Below, piece after piece: positions 6,794-8,119 of a stretch of 8,119 bases of DNA (the stretch's first letter is position 1; every line of letters begins with the position of its first letter). Location of the stretch: NCBI GenBank assembly GCA_030152125.1, contig JASLIR010000295.1, forward strand, positions 1 through 8,119. Reading direction: 5' to 3'. The stretch is from Alkanindiges sp. Lineage in GTDB: Bacteria; Pseudomonadota; Gammaproteobacteria; Pseudomonadales; Moraxellaceae. Both the position numbers and the translations under genes were made by a program. Below the pieces are notes generated by a model, which saw only the letters and a list, made by a program, of their open reading frames with translations, was not told the origin of the DNA and did not search any database.

Positions 6794-7911
6794 TGCTGTT
6801 ATGGTTGTTTGAACAGTTGGCCGGCTATCACAGCTCGTTCCAGGTCGTTCGTTATTTAACCCTGCGTTCCTTACTGAGTGTACTGACAGCCATGGGCATT
6901 GGCCTGTTGCTGGGGCCGTATATGATCCGTAAGCTGCGTGCCCTGAAGTATGGTCAGGCAGTCAGCAGCTTTGCCCCGGAAAACCATGCTGCCAAAATGG
7001 GTACCCCAACCATGGGCGGCTTGCTGATTCTAACCAGTATTGGCATTAGTACCCTGTTATGGTCGGACCTGAGCAATCCCTATGTATGGATTGTGCTGGC
7101 GGTGATGGTGGTGTTTGGTGCGGTTGGCTGGGCGGATGACTGGATTAAAATCCGTTATAAGGATAACCGTGGCCTGCCGGCGCGTAAAAAGTTCTTCTGG
7201 ACCTCGGTTGCCTCGCTGGGTGCTGGTTTAGCGCTGTATCTGATTGCGCGCCAGACTACCAACCCGGTAGACAGCGCGGCTATGCTGGATTTGCTGATAC
7301 CTTTCTTTAAAAACCTGAGTATTCCTTTCTCGGTGATTCCATTTGGTATTGCCTTTATCCTTTTCACCTATCTGGTGATTAATGGTGCCAGTAATGCGGT
7401 CAACCTGACCGATGGTCTGGATGGTCTGGCGATTATGCCGGTGGTGATGGTGGCGGCGGCCCTGGGTGTGTTTGCATACCTGTCGGGTGATATCCGTTTT
7501 GCCAACTACCTGCATATTCCCTATGTGACGCAGACCAGTGAGCTGGTGGTGATCTGTAGTGCTATGGTAGGCGCGGGTCTGGCTTTCCTGTGGTACAACG
7601 CGCATCCCGCCCAGGTGTTTATGGGCGATGTGGGGGCGCTGGCGCTGGGTGCTATGCTGGGTACCATTGCAGTGATGGTGCGGCAGGAAATTGTATTTGC
7701 CATTATGGGTGGTGTGTTTGTAATGGAGGCCGTCTCGGTGTTCCTGCAAATCGGTTCCCTGCGGATGCGCCAGAAGCGGGTATTTTTGATGGCGCCATTG
7801 CATCATCATTATGAAAAGCAGGGCTGGAAAGAAACCCAGGTGGTGATTCGTTTCTGGATTATTACCATCATTCTTGTGGTTGTTGGTTTAATGACCTTAA
7901 AGTTACGCTAA
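6793..7911 (+). CDS. mraY: phospho-N-acetylmuramoyl-pentapeptide-transferase MraY
   Basis: MraY is the polytopic inner-membrane enzyme that moves phospho-MurNAc-pentapeptide from UDP to undecaprenyl phosphate, making lipid I and releasing UMP. The 372 residues (360 in E. coli) form the expected series of about ten hydrophobic segments. Signature motifs are [13 protein letters not shown] at 68-80, WADDWIK at 113-119 with the catalytic/Mg-binding pair Asp115-Asp116, [18 protein letters not shown] at 197-214, [10 protein letters not shown] at 277-286 with the conserved Asp279, and [12 protein letters not shown] at 334-345 with the HHH motif. The TAATG junction shares one base with the murF stop, and GGAG at 6781-6784 lies 8 nt upstream, which points to coupled translation. 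It is the last gene before a strong terminator; in most relatives murD would follow. Confidence 0.98.
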   Translation: MLLWLFEQLAGYHSSFQVVRYLTLRSLLSVLTAMGIGLLLGPYMIRKLRALKYGQAVSSFAPENHAAKMGTPTMGGLLILTSIGISTLLWSDLSNPYVWIVLAVMVVFGAVGWADDWIKIRYKDNRGLPARKKFFWTSVASLGAGLALYLIARQTTNPVDSAAMLDLLIPFFKNLSIPFSVIPFGIAFILFTYLVINGASNAVNLTDGLDGLAIMPVVMVAAALGVFAYLSGDIRFANYLHIPYVTQTSELVVICSAMVGAGLAFLWYNAHPAQVFMGDVGALALGAMLGTIAVMVRQEIVFAIMGGVFVMEAVSVFLQIGSLRMRQKRVFLMAPLHHHYEKQGWKETQVVIRFWIITIILVVVGLMTLKLR

Positions 7912-7939
7912 TCTGTCATATTGCTTCTGTTAGCTCAAT

Positions 7940-7963
7940 AAAAAGCCGGTTTTCCGGCTTTTT
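7940..7963 (+). terminator. intrinsic terminator of the rsmH-mraY operon
   Basis: AAAAAGCCGG at 7940-7949 pairs perfectly with CCGGCTTTTT at 7954-7963 around a TTTT loop, giving a 10-bp stem. It is followed by ATTTTTA, so the 3' side is T-rich in and after the stem. It begins 28 nt after the mraY stop and should end the transcript there. The A-run on the 5' side means it could also work for a minus-strand transcript. Confidence 0.9.
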
Positions 7964-8057
7964 ATTTTTAGATATCATCAAATTGTCATACGGTTTACCT
8001 ATGCTCCAGCTTTTGTAAGGCAAGACATTTTCTGTTTGCTGGGGGGAGGTAATGGGA

Positions 8058-8119
8058 ATGTCGATTCAATATTATCGTACCGAAAAAGGGCGTCAGGAGC
8101 TGGTTGACCGCAGTGTCCG
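8058..8119 (+). CDS. unidentified protein, N-terminus only (cut by window edge)
   Basis: Only about 20 codons are visible, beginning MSIQYYRTEKGRQELVDRSV. A strong GGAGG at 8045-8049 lies 8 nt before this ATG. Another in-frame ATG at 8052 is only 2 nt from the ribosome site and is less likely. The pattern tyrosine-x-(K/R)T-x-KGR followed by an acidic/hydrophobic stretch reminds me of the start of small uncharacterised betaproteobacterial proteins, but this is recall and too short to name a family. It lies after the mraY terminator, so it belongs to a separate transcription unit; no clear promoter is visible in 7964-8044. It is not the start of murD, which would need a Rossmann-type glycine motif near the N-terminus. 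Confidence 0.7.
   Translation, partial: MSIQYYRTEKGRQELVDRSV

Overview
The window holds the front half of a classical division and cell wall (dcw) cluster of a Gram-negative bacterium. Six genes on the + strand, in conserved order, fill positions 635 to 7911: rsmH (mraW), ftsL, ftsI (pbp3), murE, murF and mraY. The MurE carries the DNPR motif of meso-diaminopimelate-adding enzymes, so a Gram-negative type peptidoglycan is expected. Gene order, protein sequences and about 50% GC in the coding part suggest a proteobacterium. Betaproteobacteria (perhaps Neisseriales or a relative) is my best guess from general resemblance, without a database search. I looked by eye for Neisseria-type DNA uptake words and saw none.

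Layout: 1-634 is a gene-free, visibly more A/T-rich region packed with inverted repeats. It has a terminator-like 15-bp hairpin (120-154), a G/C-rich hairpin (158-189), a second 15-bp hairpin (273-305), a bulged hairpin (327-353), a perfect 12-bp inverted repeat (387-398/435-446) and a small dyad over a weak promoter candidate just before rsmH. 635-7911 is the operon. Its genes are separated by 3 nt (rsmH-ftsL), about 17 nt (ftsL-ftsI), an 11-nt overlap (ftsI-murE), 66 nt (murE-murF) and a 1-nt overlap (murF-mraY), so it is probably one transcript. 7940-7963 is a strong intrinsic terminator. A new gene with a good ribosome binding site starts at 8058 and runs off the window.

How the genes work together: MurE and MurF add the third amino acid and the D-Ala-D-Ala dipeptide to the cytoplasmic UDP-MurNAc precursor. 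MraY moves the finished phospho-MurNAc-pentapeptide onto undecaprenyl phosphate at the inner membrane to make lipid I. FtsL and FtsI act at the septum, where FtsI cross-links the new peptidoglycan. RsmH methylates 16S rRNA and belongs to the cluster by conserved position.

Two departures from the usual layout stand out. No mraZ precedes rsmH, and the cluster stops after mraY at a terminator instead of continuing into murD-ftsW-murG. All six proteins keep their catalytic motifs and none is broken. I see no new biological system in the coding part. The unexplained signal is the structured DNA upstream of rsmH, especially two similarly built hairpin modules facing each other at 120-305.
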